This document shows positions 16,567-24,092 of a stretch of DNA of 28,382 nt, one piece after another (the stretch's first letter is position 1; every line of letters begins with the position of its first letter). Below the pieces are notes generated by a model. That model did no database searches and was not told the origin of the DNA. It saw nothing but the letters and a program-made list of their open reading frames with translations. The DNA is from Actinomycetes bacterium. GTDB taxonomy: Bacteria; Actinomycetota; Actinomycetes; Actinomycetales; Dermabacteraceae. The stretch covers positions 1 through 28,382 of the forward strand of contig JAEWEZ010000070.1 of NCBI GenBank assembly GCA_023389045.1, in the 5' to 3' direction. Made by a program: the position numbers and the translations under genes.

Positions 16567-16980
16567 ATGACGAACCTCTGTACCCCTGTATCGAACTCTG
16601 CCTCAAACCGTGCATCGGCCCGTGCATCGAGCGCTACATCGGCTCCTGCGACGAGCCCTGCAACGACCCCTGCATCGAACTCTGCCTGCACCGCGCCGGT
16701 AGCCCTCTACGCGCCCGCCCCCGAGGCCGCATCCGCGAAGGACGTGAGCCTTCCCTGCCAGCAGCGACAGGTGGCGGACCTGTTCTTTTCCGAACGCCCC
16801 GCGGACCTCGAGCAGGCGAAGAGCCTGTGCGCCGACTGCCCTCTGCGATCAGCCTGCCTGGAGGGTGCCCTGCAGCGCGCTGAGCCGTGGGGAGTGTGGG
16901 GAGGCGCGATTTTTGACGCCGGCCAAGTGATCGCGGTTAAACGCGGCCGGGGTCGCCCGCGCAAGAACCAGGCGGCCTGA
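16567..16980 (+). CDS. whiB7: WhiB7-type Fe-S transcriptional regulator with long N-terminal linker
   Basis: 137 residues. A redox-sensitive transcription factor that binds a 4Fe-4S cluster, partners with the housekeeping sigma factor and activates intrinsic antibiotic-resistance genes. Cluster ligands are Cys64, Cys88, Cys91 and Cys97 (CADCPLRSAC). GVWGG (109-113) is the WhiB turn, and RGRGRPRK (126-133) is the AT-hook that marks the WhiB7 subgroup. Placement beside uvrD2 matches mycobacteria. Most WhiB7 proteins have only 10-30 residues before the first Cys; here residues 5-45 are an Ala/Ser/Thr/Pro-rich stretch encoded by a 12-nt repeat. ATG 16567 has a weak ribosome-binding site (GAAG), and TGA at 16552 blocks extension; GTG 16744 would leave only 3 residues before the first Cys. 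Its last 44 bp overlap the convergent TetR gene. Confidence 0.92.
   Translation: MTNLCTPVSNSASNRASARASSATSAPATSPATTPASNSACTAPVALYAPAPEAASAKDVSLPCQQRQVADLFFSERPADLEQAKSLCADCPLRSACLEGALQRAEPWGVWGGAIFDAGQVIAVKRGRGRPRKNQAA
16587..16694 (+). repeat. Nine-unit degenerate 12-nt tandem repeat
   Basis: Nine consecutive 12-nt units in perfect phase, consensus TGC-ATC-GAN-CCS. Units 1 and 8 are nearly identical, and 21-bp blocks at 16583 and 16667 differ at one base. In the whiB7 frame the array encodes an Ala/Ser/Thr/Pro linker. In the frame where units begin at TGC it encodes a Cys-x3 ladder (CIELCLKPCIGPCIER and so on), with GC-rich third positions, unlike the whiB7 frame, where third positions are often A or T. 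Confidence 0.8.
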
Positions 16981-17584
16981 GCCGCCCGGCGAGGGAGCGC
17001 CCCGCATCACGCAAAGCCTCGCGCAGCAGCACATCATCTCGCTCCACGAGCCAGGAGAGGGTGGCGCCAAAGACGAGGGCGAGCAACTGCTCGGTGAGCA
17101 GCGGAAGCGGCGCATCCCAGTGCAGGGCATCGCGCTTCGCGATCGCCTCGAGCAGCGCGTGCACCATCGCCCGGTACTGGGCGGTGCTTTCCGCAACCGC
17201 CTCACGGAGGGCTTCTTCGCGCGCCCCGAGGATCGTCAGTTCCTGCAGAACACGCTCGGTGTCGGGATCCTGCAGCAGACGGTCGGTGTAGGCGTCGAGG
17301 ACGCGGGTCAGCGTCTGCTCGGCGTTTTCACCATCGGCGGCCTGCGCGGGGGAGAAGATCCGCGAGGCGTGCTCCACATCGGCGTCGAGGACGGCCCGGA
17401 TCAGGGCGTCTTTGGAGCTGAAGGCGTAGTGGACGGTGCCGTGGGGGACTCCCGCCTGGGCGGCAACCGCCCGGGTGGTGAGCGCCCAGGCGCCCTCGCG
17501 AGCCATCACTTCGAGCGCGGCCTGGACCAGTTGTTCGCGACGTTCGGCCTGGGAGAGGCGCGGGCCGCGGCGTGCCGGGCTCAT
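16937..17584 (-). CDS. TetR-family repressor, probable regulator of the efflux pump
   Basis: 215 residues. The N-terminal TetR helix-turn-helix spans about 15-60 (AALEVMAREGAWALTTRAV, then AAQAGVPHGTVHYAF, SSKDAL), followed by a helical ligand-binding domain. Its ATG overlaps the pump stop (ATGA, 17581-17584), so it is cotranscribed with and coupled to the pump. It most likely represses the pump operon through the palindromic site at 19293-19318. Inducer unknown; by analogy with LfrR/QacR-type regulators it could be a pump substrate. The gene end runs 44 bp into the end of whiB7 on the other strand. Confidence 0.88.
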   Translation of the reverse strand: MSPARRGPRLSQAERREQLVQAALEVMAREGAWALTTRAVAAQAGVPHGTVHYAFSSKDALIRAVLDADVEHASRIFSPAQAADGENAEQTLTRVLDAYTDRLLQDPDTERVLQELTILGAREEALREAVAESTAQYRAMVHALLEAIAKRDALHWDAPLPLLTEQLLALVFGATLSWLVERDDVLLREALRDAGRSLAGRLRPPGSCAGDPGRV

Positions 17585-19224
17585 GAAGGTTGCTCGCTCG
17601 TACGGGTGTGCGGGACGGCGTGAGCGGGCCCCGCCGCAGAGCCTTCAGCCGGAATGCCCGACATATCCTCGGCCGCCGGTGCCGTGAGGCCTGATCCCTC
17701 AGCGGGCATCGGCTCCGCGCTCAGGGAGGCGGCATCCTCCGTCGTGGAGATGGAGCGGAAACCGCGCCAGGCAATGATGGCGGCGATCACCATGAGACCG
17801 GCGCAGATTGCCGCGACCACGTCGAGACCCTGCACGAAGGCGGCAGAGGAGGCCTCATGCAGTGCACGTCCAGCCGCGGGGGCAAGCCCGTCGGCGATCT
17901 GATCGGCCCCGGCGAGGGTTTGCCGTGCCGCTTCGGCGGTGCGTTCATCGAGCTCGGGCAGGGGGCCGAGGGCGCTCGCATAGACGGTCATGCCGACGGT
18001 TCCGAGCACGGCGGTGCCCATGGCGCCACCAAACTCGTAGCCCGTTTCGGAGATCGCCGAGGCCGCCCCGGCACGCTCCGGCGGTGCGGCCGCGAGGATC
18101 ACGTCGTTGGTCAGGGTTTCGGCAAGCCCCGTGCCCATTCCGAACAGGACGGTTGCGATCACGAAGAGCACGAGGGTGTCGGCGGGGTCGATCGCGGTGG
18201 CCACCAGCAGACCGGCGACGAGCAGGGCGACACCGCTGGTAATCACGGCGCGGACGCTCATCCGACGGGCCAGTGCTGCCGAGCCGAATGCGCCCACGAT
18301 GGTGGCGGCTGCAAGCGGCAGCATCCACAGGCCGGCCGCCATGGGGCTCACCTCTTTGACGAGCATGAGGTACTGCGGCAGGAAGAACATCATGCCCAGC
18401 AGAGCGAAGATCGACAGCACGTTGACCAGCAGCGCCGCGGAGAAGCCGGGGCGGGAGAAGAGGCTGAGGTCGATCATCGGGTGGGCGAGCATCCGCTGAC
18501 GTCGGATGAACAGGGCCAGCAGAACCACACCGAGGGCGAGGGCGAGCAGCGCCGTGGGCTCGAAACCTTTGGCGAGGGTTTTGAAGGCGTAGACGACCGG
18601 GAGGATGCCGGCGATGGAGAGGAAGGCGGAGGTCGGGTCGAAGGGGCCGGGCTGGGGGTCCTTGGATTCGGGCAGCAGCAGGGCCGCCCCGATCAGGAAG
18701 AGGATCATGACCGGCACATTGATGAGGAAGACCGAGCCCCACCAGAAGTGTTCGAGCAGGAATCCGCCGACCACGGGGCCGAGGGCGGCGCCGCCGGAGA
18801 AGGCTGCGGACCAGACGGCCAGGGCGATCCGACGCTCGGTGCGGTCGGGGAAGATCGAGCGCACCAGCCCGAGGGTGGAGGGCATGAGGGTGGCGCCGCC
18901 AATGCCGAGCAGGGCGCGTGCGGCGATCATCATGTCGGCGCTGGTGGAGAAGGCCGCGATCAGGGAGGCGAGGGCGAAGGCGGGGGTGCCGAGGAGGAGC
19001 AGAAGGCGACGCCCGATGCGATCCCCGAGGCTGCCCATCAGCACGAGGAGTCCGGCAAGCAGGAAGGAGTAGATGTCGATGATCCACAGCAGCTGCGCGG
19101 AGGAGGGGCGCAGGTCTGCGGAGATGGCGGGAACGGCAATGCCCAGCACGCTCATATCGATGCTGATGAGCAGAACAGGCAGGACGAGGACGGCCATGGC
19201 TGACCATCGGCGTGCGGGGGACAC
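17581..19224 (-). CDS. MFS multidrug efflux pump, DHA2 family (14 TM)
   Basis: About 547 residues, proton-driven export of drugs across the cytoplasmic membrane. The sequence shows the 14-TM DHA2 layout (EmrB/QacA/LfrA type): an Asp in TM1 (ISIDMSVLGIAVPAI), motif A GSLGDRIGRR at about 64-73 and motif C-like GGAALGPVVGGFL. The C-terminus is an Ala/Glu-rich cytoplasmic tail. The start is GTG 19224 with AAGGAG 5 nt before it; the frame stays open farther upstream, but only through the operator region and without another good ribosome-binding site. It is the first gene of an operon with the TetR gene. Its placement next to whiB7 fits an antibiotic-response neighbourhood, but substrates cannot be read from sequence. 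Confidence 0.93.
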   Translation of the reverse strand: MSPARRWSAMAVLVLPVLLISIDMSVLGIAVPAISADLRPSSAQLLWIIDIYSFLLAGLLVLMGSLGDRIGRRLLLLLGTPAFALASLIAAFSTSADMMIAARALLGIGGATLMPSTLGLVRSIFPDRTERRIALAVWSAAFSGGAALGPVVGGFLLEHFWWGSVFLINVPVMILFLIGAALLLPESKDPQPGPFDPTSAFLSIAGILPVVYAFKTLAKGFEPTALLALALGVVLLALFIRRQRMLAHPMIDLSLFSRPGFSAALLVNVLSIFALLGMMFFLPQYLMLVKEVSPMAAGLWMLPLAAATIVGAFGSAALARRMSVRAVITSGVALLVAGLLVATAIDPADTLVLFVIATVLFGMGTGLAETLTNDVILAAAPPERAGAASAISETGYEFGGAMGTAVLGTVGMTVYASALGPLPELDERTAEAARQTLAGADQIADGLAPAAGRALHEASSAAFVQGLDVVAAICAGLMVIAAIIAWRGFRSISTTEDAASLSAEPMPAEGSGLTAPAAEDMSGIPAEGSAAGPAHAVPHTRTSEQPS

Positions 19225-19292
19225 GGTTCTCCTTCGGGATCGGGTGCGCGCGATCTTGCTGCGGCACCGGTGGTGATGTATCGATTCTCCCA

Positions 19293-19318
19293 CCAAGTTG
19301 GCCACTTGGCCAAGTTGG
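19293..19318. promoter_or_regulatory. Palindromic operator upstream of the efflux pump
   Basis: Two 9-bp direct repeats, CCAAGTTGG (19293-19301 and 19310-19318), 17 bp apart, flank CCACTTGG. Together they make a perfect 12-bp palindrome ACTTGGCCAAGT (19304-19315) and an overlapping CCAAGT-N5-ACTTGG dyad. This suits two TetR dimers. It lies about 70 bp before the pump start; on the minus strand its TTGGCC could serve as -35 with GAGAAT 18 bp downstream as -10, so binding would block the promoter. Confidence 0.68.
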
Positions 19319-19841
19319 AGGTGCGTGAAGGTGACCACTCTCGCGTGAAGGAGCCGATGCCGTCGGTTTGTGTCTGTGAAGGCCTGTGCGCCAGCCGATC
19401 GGTGCGCGAATCGGTCTCCGAACAGCAGACGACCCGCCGCACGCTTCGGGTCAAGGGGCTCACGGGGAGCCGAGGAAGTGCGTGCGACGGGTCGGCGTCG
19501 GAGGGCCCTGATCCGCTGCGATGGCATGTCAGCCGGTCAGAGCCGTGGAACCCCGGGGGCGCTCAGCACCACGCGCACCTTCCCCGTGTGCGTCCTGCTA
19601 GTTATCCCGGGGATCCACGTTCTGGGAAACGTAGCCCGCCGATGCCCCTGCGGTCAAAGGCCGATCGGGGATGAACTGTGGACAACTCCCGTCGCTGTTG
19701 TGGATAGGGAGGGGGCGATGGTGGGAGCGCTGTGGACTCGCGAGGTCTTTCCCTGCCGAAGCTTCCCTGACGTGCACCGATGTCATGCACAGCTGTGGAC
19801 GATGAAAGAATCGGACAGAAATCTCGAACAGGAGCTCCGAC
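19319..19841. other. Intergenic region between the pump operator and the YgjP-type gene
   Basis: About 520 bp. Open frames cross it but have no ribosome-binding site or family match. It holds the cluster of TGTGGA motifs at 19677-19802, listed separately, and the Shine-Dalgarno for the next gene near 19830. No tRNA or other RNA gene was recognised. Confidence 0.6.
19677..19802 (-). promoter_or_regulatory. Cluster of four DnaA-box-like 9-mers
   Basis: TGTGGACAA (19677-19685), TGTGGATAG (19699-19707), TGTGGACTC (19731-19739) and TGTGGACGA (19794-19802), all in one orientation. Read on minus, the first is TTGTCCACA, the preferred DnaA box of Streptomyces and mycobacteria, and the second is one base off TTATCCACA. 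The others keep the TCCACA core only. No dnaA, dnaN or gyrase gene is nearby, so this is not an origin; DnaA titration or DnaA-dependent control of the next gene is possible. Confidence 0.45.
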
Positions 19842-20435
19842 ATGCCAGATCTCACCGTGCATCCCGGCGTCAAAGGTCCTCGCGGGGAGACCGTGTGGGT
19901 GCGGCGTTCGGCCCGTCGGCGCCGCACCGTTGCCATCACCCGCCGCGAGGGGGATCTGGTGGTCGCGATCCCGGCACGCTTCAGTCGGCGCGAGGAAAAG
20001 CAGTGGGTTCGACAGATGATTGAGCAGCTCACGCAGAAAGAGAAGCGCCGAGGCTCCGCGCCCCGCAGCGATGAGGACCTGATGCAACGCGCCCAGGCCC
20101 TGAACGTCCGCTACCTGGAGGGGCGCGCCCGCCCCACGGCGGTGACGTGGTCCTCCCGCCAGCAGCACCGCTGGGGCTCCTGCACCTCAAGTGAGGGCAC
20201 GATCCGACTCTCCACGCGTCTGCAGGGAATGCCCGGCTGGGTGCAGGATTCCGTGCTCGTCCACGAACTCGCCCATCTGCTGGAAGCCAATCACGGCCCT
20301 GCCTTCCGGGCTCTCACCCAGCGGTATCCACGCACTGCCGAAGCCGAGGCTTTTCTCGAGGGGGTCACCTGGGCGTGGAACGCGCCGAGAGCTCCGCATC
20401 TCTCCGAGGAACCCGGCACCTCACCGGGCAACTGA
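19842..20435 (+). CDS. YgjP-like (DUF45/M48-type) zinc metallopeptidase
   Basis: 197 residues. The catalytic zinc motif HELAH is at 141-145, with NHGPAF supplying the likely third ligand His151; the conserved RWGSC (110-114) of the YgjP/DUF45 family precedes it. There is no signal peptide, so it is cytoplasmic. ATG 19842 has AGGAG 7 nt upstream. Substrate is unknown; bacterial YgjP proteins are sometimes linked to nucleic-acid enzymes. It converges on the Nudix gene with a 27-bp gap. It belongs to a neighbourhood with two other predicted proteases. Confidence 0.88.
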   Translation: MPDLTVHPGVKGPRGETVWVRRSARRRRTVAITRREGDLVVAIPARFSRREEKQWVRQMIEQLTQKEKRRGSAPRSDEDLMQRAQALNVRYLEGRARPTAVTWSSRQQHRWGSCTSSEGTIRLSTRLQGMPGWVQDSVLVHELAHLLEANHGPAFRALTQRYPRTAEAEAFLEGVTWAWNAPRAPHLSEEPGTSPGN

Positions 20436-20462
20436 TCCCGAGGCCCTGCCGAGGTTGCGTTC

Positions 20463-21059
20463 TCAGGCGCCGGAATCCTCGGCAACCACCCGCGCCAAAA
20501 CCTCCAGGGTGCCGGGCAGATCCGGCACCGTGCCCTCGGGCAGATGCGCGCTGGAACGCTCCGGATCCCGGCCCATGAGCGGCCAGGGAACCCAGAGCGC
20601 CCGCGGGGATTCGGCGCTCGTCATGAGCGGTTCCTGGGCTGCCGGACGGCGGGTGCGCAGAAGGAACTGCACATCCCAGTGTTCACGGCAGGTGCCGAAG
20701 GCGGAATCCAGACGGTGCCGGTGAAGAACCGCGGGACCATTCCCGTAGCGCAGTAGATCGGTGAGCCCGAGTTCCTCGGCTACTTCCCGTCGGGCGGATT
20801 CTTCGAGGTTTTCCTCGCCGGGCTCAATGTGCCCGCCGGGCTGCACCCAGAAACGTCCTTTGGCATGCCAGAGCAACGCCACATGCTCGATCGGCGCATC
20901 CACCACGATCGCGCTGGCCGTCAGATGCACGGGACCACCCCGGTGCAGGGCGTTCGCATCCCGCTCGAGAAGGTCGAGATAGGCGCGGCGATCCTCCTCG
21001 GCGATGCCGGGGGAGTGGGCGGTGCGCAGCAGCGTGAGTGCCGCGGTGGGATCAGTCAT
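20463..21059 (-). CDS. Nudix hydrolase
   Basis: 198 residues. Nudix hydrolases cleave nucleoside diphosphates linked to another moiety. The box is at 75-98, GGHIEPGE then RREVAEELG, with one more residue between the first Glu and the REVAEE segment than in the strict consensus. Nothing in the sequence identifies the substrate. Its ATG overlaps the stop of the DUF2342 gene (ATGA, 21056-21059), so the two are translationally coupled. Confidence 0.88.
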   Translation of the reverse strand: MTDPTAALTLLRTAHSPGIAEEDRRAYLDLLERDANALHRGGPVHLTASAIVVDAPIEHVALLWHAKGRFWVQPGGHIEPGEENLEESARREVAEELGLTDLLRYGNGPAVLHRHRLDSAFGTCREHWDVQFLLRTRRPAAQEPLMTSAESPRALWVPWPLMGRDPERSSAHLPEGTVPDLPGTLEVLARVVAEDSGA

Positions 21060-22711
21060 CGGGACGACGACGGATCCTCGCCGTCGCTGCCCTCGCGCGG
21101 GTCGTCCCCGTCGGACCCCGGAGCATCCGAGCCGTTCTGGCCCTGCGCATCCGTCTGGCTCTGCCCATCTGTCGAGCCCTGCCCGTCCGTCGAGCCCTGC
21201 ACACCACCCTGGGTGTCCTCACGCGGAGCCTGCTCGGTGCCCTCACCGGCCAGCAGCTTCTCCAGCTCGGCATCAAAGTCCGCCGGGAACTCCACATCGG
21301 CCAGGGAAGAGGGCGCCGAGGCGTCCTTCTGCGCGGTGCCGGAGCCGGCATCGACCGCATCTGCCTGCAGATCCGGGCTCACATCGGTGCGCGGAGCCTG
21401 CGGGGTGCCGGAGAGCACCTCCGCCGCCGGCAGCAGATCCGGGTGACCCCACTTCGCTTCACGCCCGCCGGGGCCCTCGGTGGCGAGAACACTGTCCCAC
21501 CAGGCCAGCGCTTCACGCACTCGCCACGGGCGCAGCTCGATACCCACGGTTTTGGCGAGCATCTCCTCGGCGGGGCTGCCGGCGGCGCGGCGGCGCCGCA
21601 GAACTTCACGCATCGCCTCAACCTGCGGAAGCTTGCCCTCAACGGCACGGGAGGTCACATGATCCACCCAGGCTTCCACCAGGGCGAGCGTCGTGGCGAG
21701 GTCCTCCAGGGCGCGCTCCTGAGAGGCCCGGCGGGTAAAGACGAACATCTCATCGGGGCGGCGGCCCTCCATCGTGGAGGGATCGGAGAAGTCCATCTGC
21801 CGGACCATGTCATCCAGTGCATCCAGATCCAGGGTGATGCCGCGGGCGTAGTCCTCAATGGCCGCAAACAGGGTGCGGCCGAGCCACGGCACGGCCGAGA
21901 ACAGCGCCGTATGCGCGAGCTCGCGGGTGGCCAGGAAGATCCGCGCGGCCGCCGGATCCAGACTGTGAGCCTGAATCAGATCCTCCACATTCGCGGCCAG
22001 CAGCGCGGGCTCCCCATCGCGTCCGAGTGGGAGAGAGAGGTCGGTGGTTCCGCACACTTCCCGGGCGAGCGAGCCGATCGCATACCCGAACTGCACCCCG
22101 AAGAGGGTGCCGCCCACGCGCTCCATCATCTGCGCGGGATCGCCGGGCATCATCGGCATGGCCTGCTTCTGCATCTGCGCGGTGATCGCTTCGCCGATTG
22201 CGGTGGCCATGTACTTAGCCACCGGTTCGACCGTGGACTGCCAGCGCGGCAGGGTGCGGTGCAGCCAGGTGCCACGGCTGACCACATCGAGTTCATGGTT
22301 CGGCACGTCAATGGCGAGCACGGGATCCAGCCACAGCCGCGCCACCTGCGCGGCCTCCTGCAGTTCACGAACCTGCTGGGGGGTGGGCGCCGGATCGCCG
22401 GGGGAGCCGGAGACCTCCGGGAGTCCCGGCACAGAAGTGGAGCCGGAGGCGATCTGACGGGCCACATCCTGGGCGAGTTTCCAGTTCACCGGCCCATCGC
22501 CGCCCCCGGAGAACAGATGCTGCATTTGCGCGGCGGCAGCCCGCAGCTGGGAGGGGTCCGACGGCAGGTTCGCCTGCTTGGCCAGCGCCGACAGGTCCAT
22601 CCCCGCCAGGGCTTCTTCCGGCAGGGCATCACCGAAGGTTTCGCGCAGGAAACGCCGCAGGTTCTCCTCCTGCGGGTCGCCGGAGCCATTGCTCATGGGG
22701 TTCTCGCTCAT
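21056..22711 (-). CDS. DUF2342 zincin-like predicted metalloprotease (Rv3195-like)
   Basis: 551 residues. The actinobacterial 'zinc-dependent metalloprotease' (zincin_2/DUF2342) family, of unproven activity. Family signatures include WLDPVLAID, SRGTWLHRTLP, LFGVQFGYAIGSLAREV and RELAHTALF (263-271), the proposed remnant of a zinc site; a canonical HExxH is not visible. After about residue 440 the sequence turns into a low-complexity acidic tail with repeated QGSTDGQ. I chose ATG 22711, 5 nt after a GAGGA, over an ATG 24 codons upstream that lacks a ribosome-binding site. It diverges across 196 bp from the PDZ-Lon gene, as Rv3195 lies next to Rv3194c. Confidence 0.87.
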   Translation of the reverse strand: MSENPMSNGSGDPQEENLRRFLRETFGDALPEEALAGMDLSALAKQANLPSDPSQLRAAAAQMQHLFSGGGDGPVNWKLAQDVARQIASGSTSVPGLPEVSGSPGDPAPTPQQVRELQEAAQVARLWLDPVLAIDVPNHELDVVSRGTWLHRTLPRWQSTVEPVAKYMATAIGEAITAQMQKQAMPMMPGDPAQMMERVGGTLFGVQFGYAIGSLAREVCGTTDLSLPLGRDGEPALLAANVEDLIQAHSLDPAAARIFLATRELAHTALFSAVPWLGRTLFAAIEDYARGITLDLDALDDMVRQMDFSDPSTMEGRRPDEMFVFTRRASQERALEDLATTLALVEAWVDHVTSRAVEGKLPQVEAMREVLRRRRAAGSPAEEMLAKTVGIELRPWRVREALAWWDSVLATEGPGGREAKWGHPDLLPAAEVLSGTPQAPRTDVSPDLQADAVDAGSGTAQKDASAPSSLADVEFPADFDAELEKLLAGEGTEQAPREDTQGGVQGSTDGQGSTDGQSQTDAQGQNGSDAPGSDGDDPREGSDGEDPSSSR

Positions 22712-22907
22712 GGGGTTCCTCGGATTCCTTCCACAGTTGCTGGCGGGACCCATCGGCCGCGGAAACCTCCAGCCGCGACTCACATCCTCTGGCCGGCGGT
22801 GCCGATGGCGCCGTCGATGTGCAGCCTACCGAGCCGTCCTGCACACTCCCTCGACGCCACGGCGGCTGCCTCACTCCCACGCGGCATCTCAGTCTCGGTG
22901 CGGCACA

Positions 22908-24092
22908 ATGGCCCCCGTGAGTCTCACCCCGTCGTCCGCTCCACCCGAGGAGCCTGCCCGCTCCGGCCTCACCCCGGAGCCCACGCCGCCCACGCGGCGC
23001 GCGGCGCTGCGTGCTCGCGCAGCAGCGGCAGTGGAGCGGCTCGGCCTTCCCCGGCCGCGTCTCGCCCTCGGCTCCCTGGCTGCGCTATGCCTGATGATTC
23101 TGGCCATGGCGATTGTGCCGGTGCCCTACGTCGTGCAGCAGCCGGGACCTGCCATCGACGTTCTCGGCACCTACGAGAAGCGCGAGGTGCTCAGCATCTC
23201 CGGCGCGCAGACCCACCCCACCGATGGAACCCTCATGATGACCACCGTCAGTGTGGATGGCGGCCCCGGCTATGTGGTCACCCCGGTGGAAGTGGTCGCT
23301 GCCTGGTTCCAGCCGACCCGTTCCGTGTTCCCCCGGGAACTGTTCTTCCCCGAGGGGCAGACCCGGGAAGAGACCACCCTGGAAAACACGGTGCAGATGA
23401 ACACCTCCCAGCAGGGGTCGGTGGCCGTGGCCCTCGATGAACTCGGGATCCGCTACGAGACCACCGTGTTCGTGGCCGGTGTGCTCGAGGGCGCCCCTGC
23501 TGACGGTGTGCTCAAAGCCGGTGATGTGGTCACCGCGATCGGCGGTGAAAGCGCGAACGACCCCGCCGGTTTCCAGGCGCTCGCCGCCCGCACCACGCCC
23601 GGCCAGGATGTGCAGATGACGGTGAAGCGTGAGGGTAAAGAGCTGAAACTCTCGGTGCCGACCGAAGAGGTGGATGGCAAACCCCGGATGGGGATTAGCC
23701 TCGCGCGCGGCTATGACTTCCCGATGGACGTGCATATCTCCATCGGCCGGATCGGCGGCCCGAGCGCCGGCATGATCTTCTCTCTCGCCGTCTACGACGA
23801 ACTCACCCCGGGAGCCCTCACCGGTGGCAAGAAGATCGCCGGCACCGGCACCATCGATGAGAAGGGAATGGTGGGCCCGATCGGCGGGATCCGCCAGAAG
23901 ATGGCGGGAGCGCGCGACTCCGGAGCCGACTACTTCCTGGCCCCCAGCAAGAACTGTGCTGAGGTCACCGGCTACGTGCCCGATGGCCTGCAGGTGGTCT
24001 CCGTGGGCACCTTCGATGAAGCGCTCACCGCGACCCAGCAGATCGCAAGCACTGGAAAAACCACCGGACTTCCCACCTGCGAGGAAAAATGA
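22908..24092 (+). CDS. Membrane-anchored PDZ-Lon serine protease (Rv3194c/YlbL-like)
   Basis: About 394 residues. A short Pro/Arg-rich cytoplasmic tail, one TM helix (about 52-72), then an extracytoplasmic region with a PDZ domain (GAPADGVLKAGDVVTAIGG) and a Lon-type S16 protease domain with a Ser-Lys dyad: Ser at about 286 in GGPSAGM and Lys at about 331 in GGIRQK. Bacillus YlbL of this family takes part in removing a cell-division checkpoint inhibitor; no substrate is known for actinobacterial members. No Shine-Dalgarno is visible. GTG 22917, 7 nt after CACAAT (22904-22909), would make a leaderless start, so ATG 22908 is uncertain by three codons. The stop overlaps the HAD gene start (ATGA). 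Confidence 0.92.
   Translation: MAPVSLTPSSAPPEEPARSGLTPEPTPPTRRAALRARAAAAVERLGLPRPRLALGSLAALCLMILAMAIVPVPYVVQQPGPAIDVLGTYEKREVLSISGAQTHPTDGTLMMTTVSVDGGPGYVVTPVEVVAAWFQPTRSVFPRELFFPEGQTREETTLENTVQMNTSQQGSVAVALDELGIRYETTVFVAGVLEGAPADGVLKAGDVVTAIGGESANDPAGFQALAARTTPGQDVQMTVKREGKELKLSVPTEEVDGKPRMGISLARGYDFPMDVHISIGRIGGPSAGMIFSLAVYDELTPGALTGGKKIAGTGTIDEKGMVGPIGGIRQKMAGARDSGADYFLAPSKNCAEVTGYVPDGLQVVSVGTFDEALTATQQIASTGKTTGLPTCEEK

Noticed and set aside
17857..19203. 448-residue plus-strand frame inside the efflux pump gene
   Set aside because: Gly/Asp/His-rich mirror of hydrophobic codons; the minus strand encodes a clear 14-TM pump.
19225..19527. Upstream extension of the efflux pump by 101 codons
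   Set aside because: Runs through the palindromic operator and lacks membrane-protein character; GTG 19224 has an ideal ribosome-binding site.
22712..22783. 24-codon N-terminal extension of the DUF2342 protein
   Set aside because: No ribosome-binding site at the upstream ATG, whereas ATG 22711 has GAGGA at good spacing.
21038..23440. 800-residue plus-strand frame over the DUF2342 gene
   Set aside because: Shadow of the zincin and of the PDZ-Lon start; the opposing products have family signatures.
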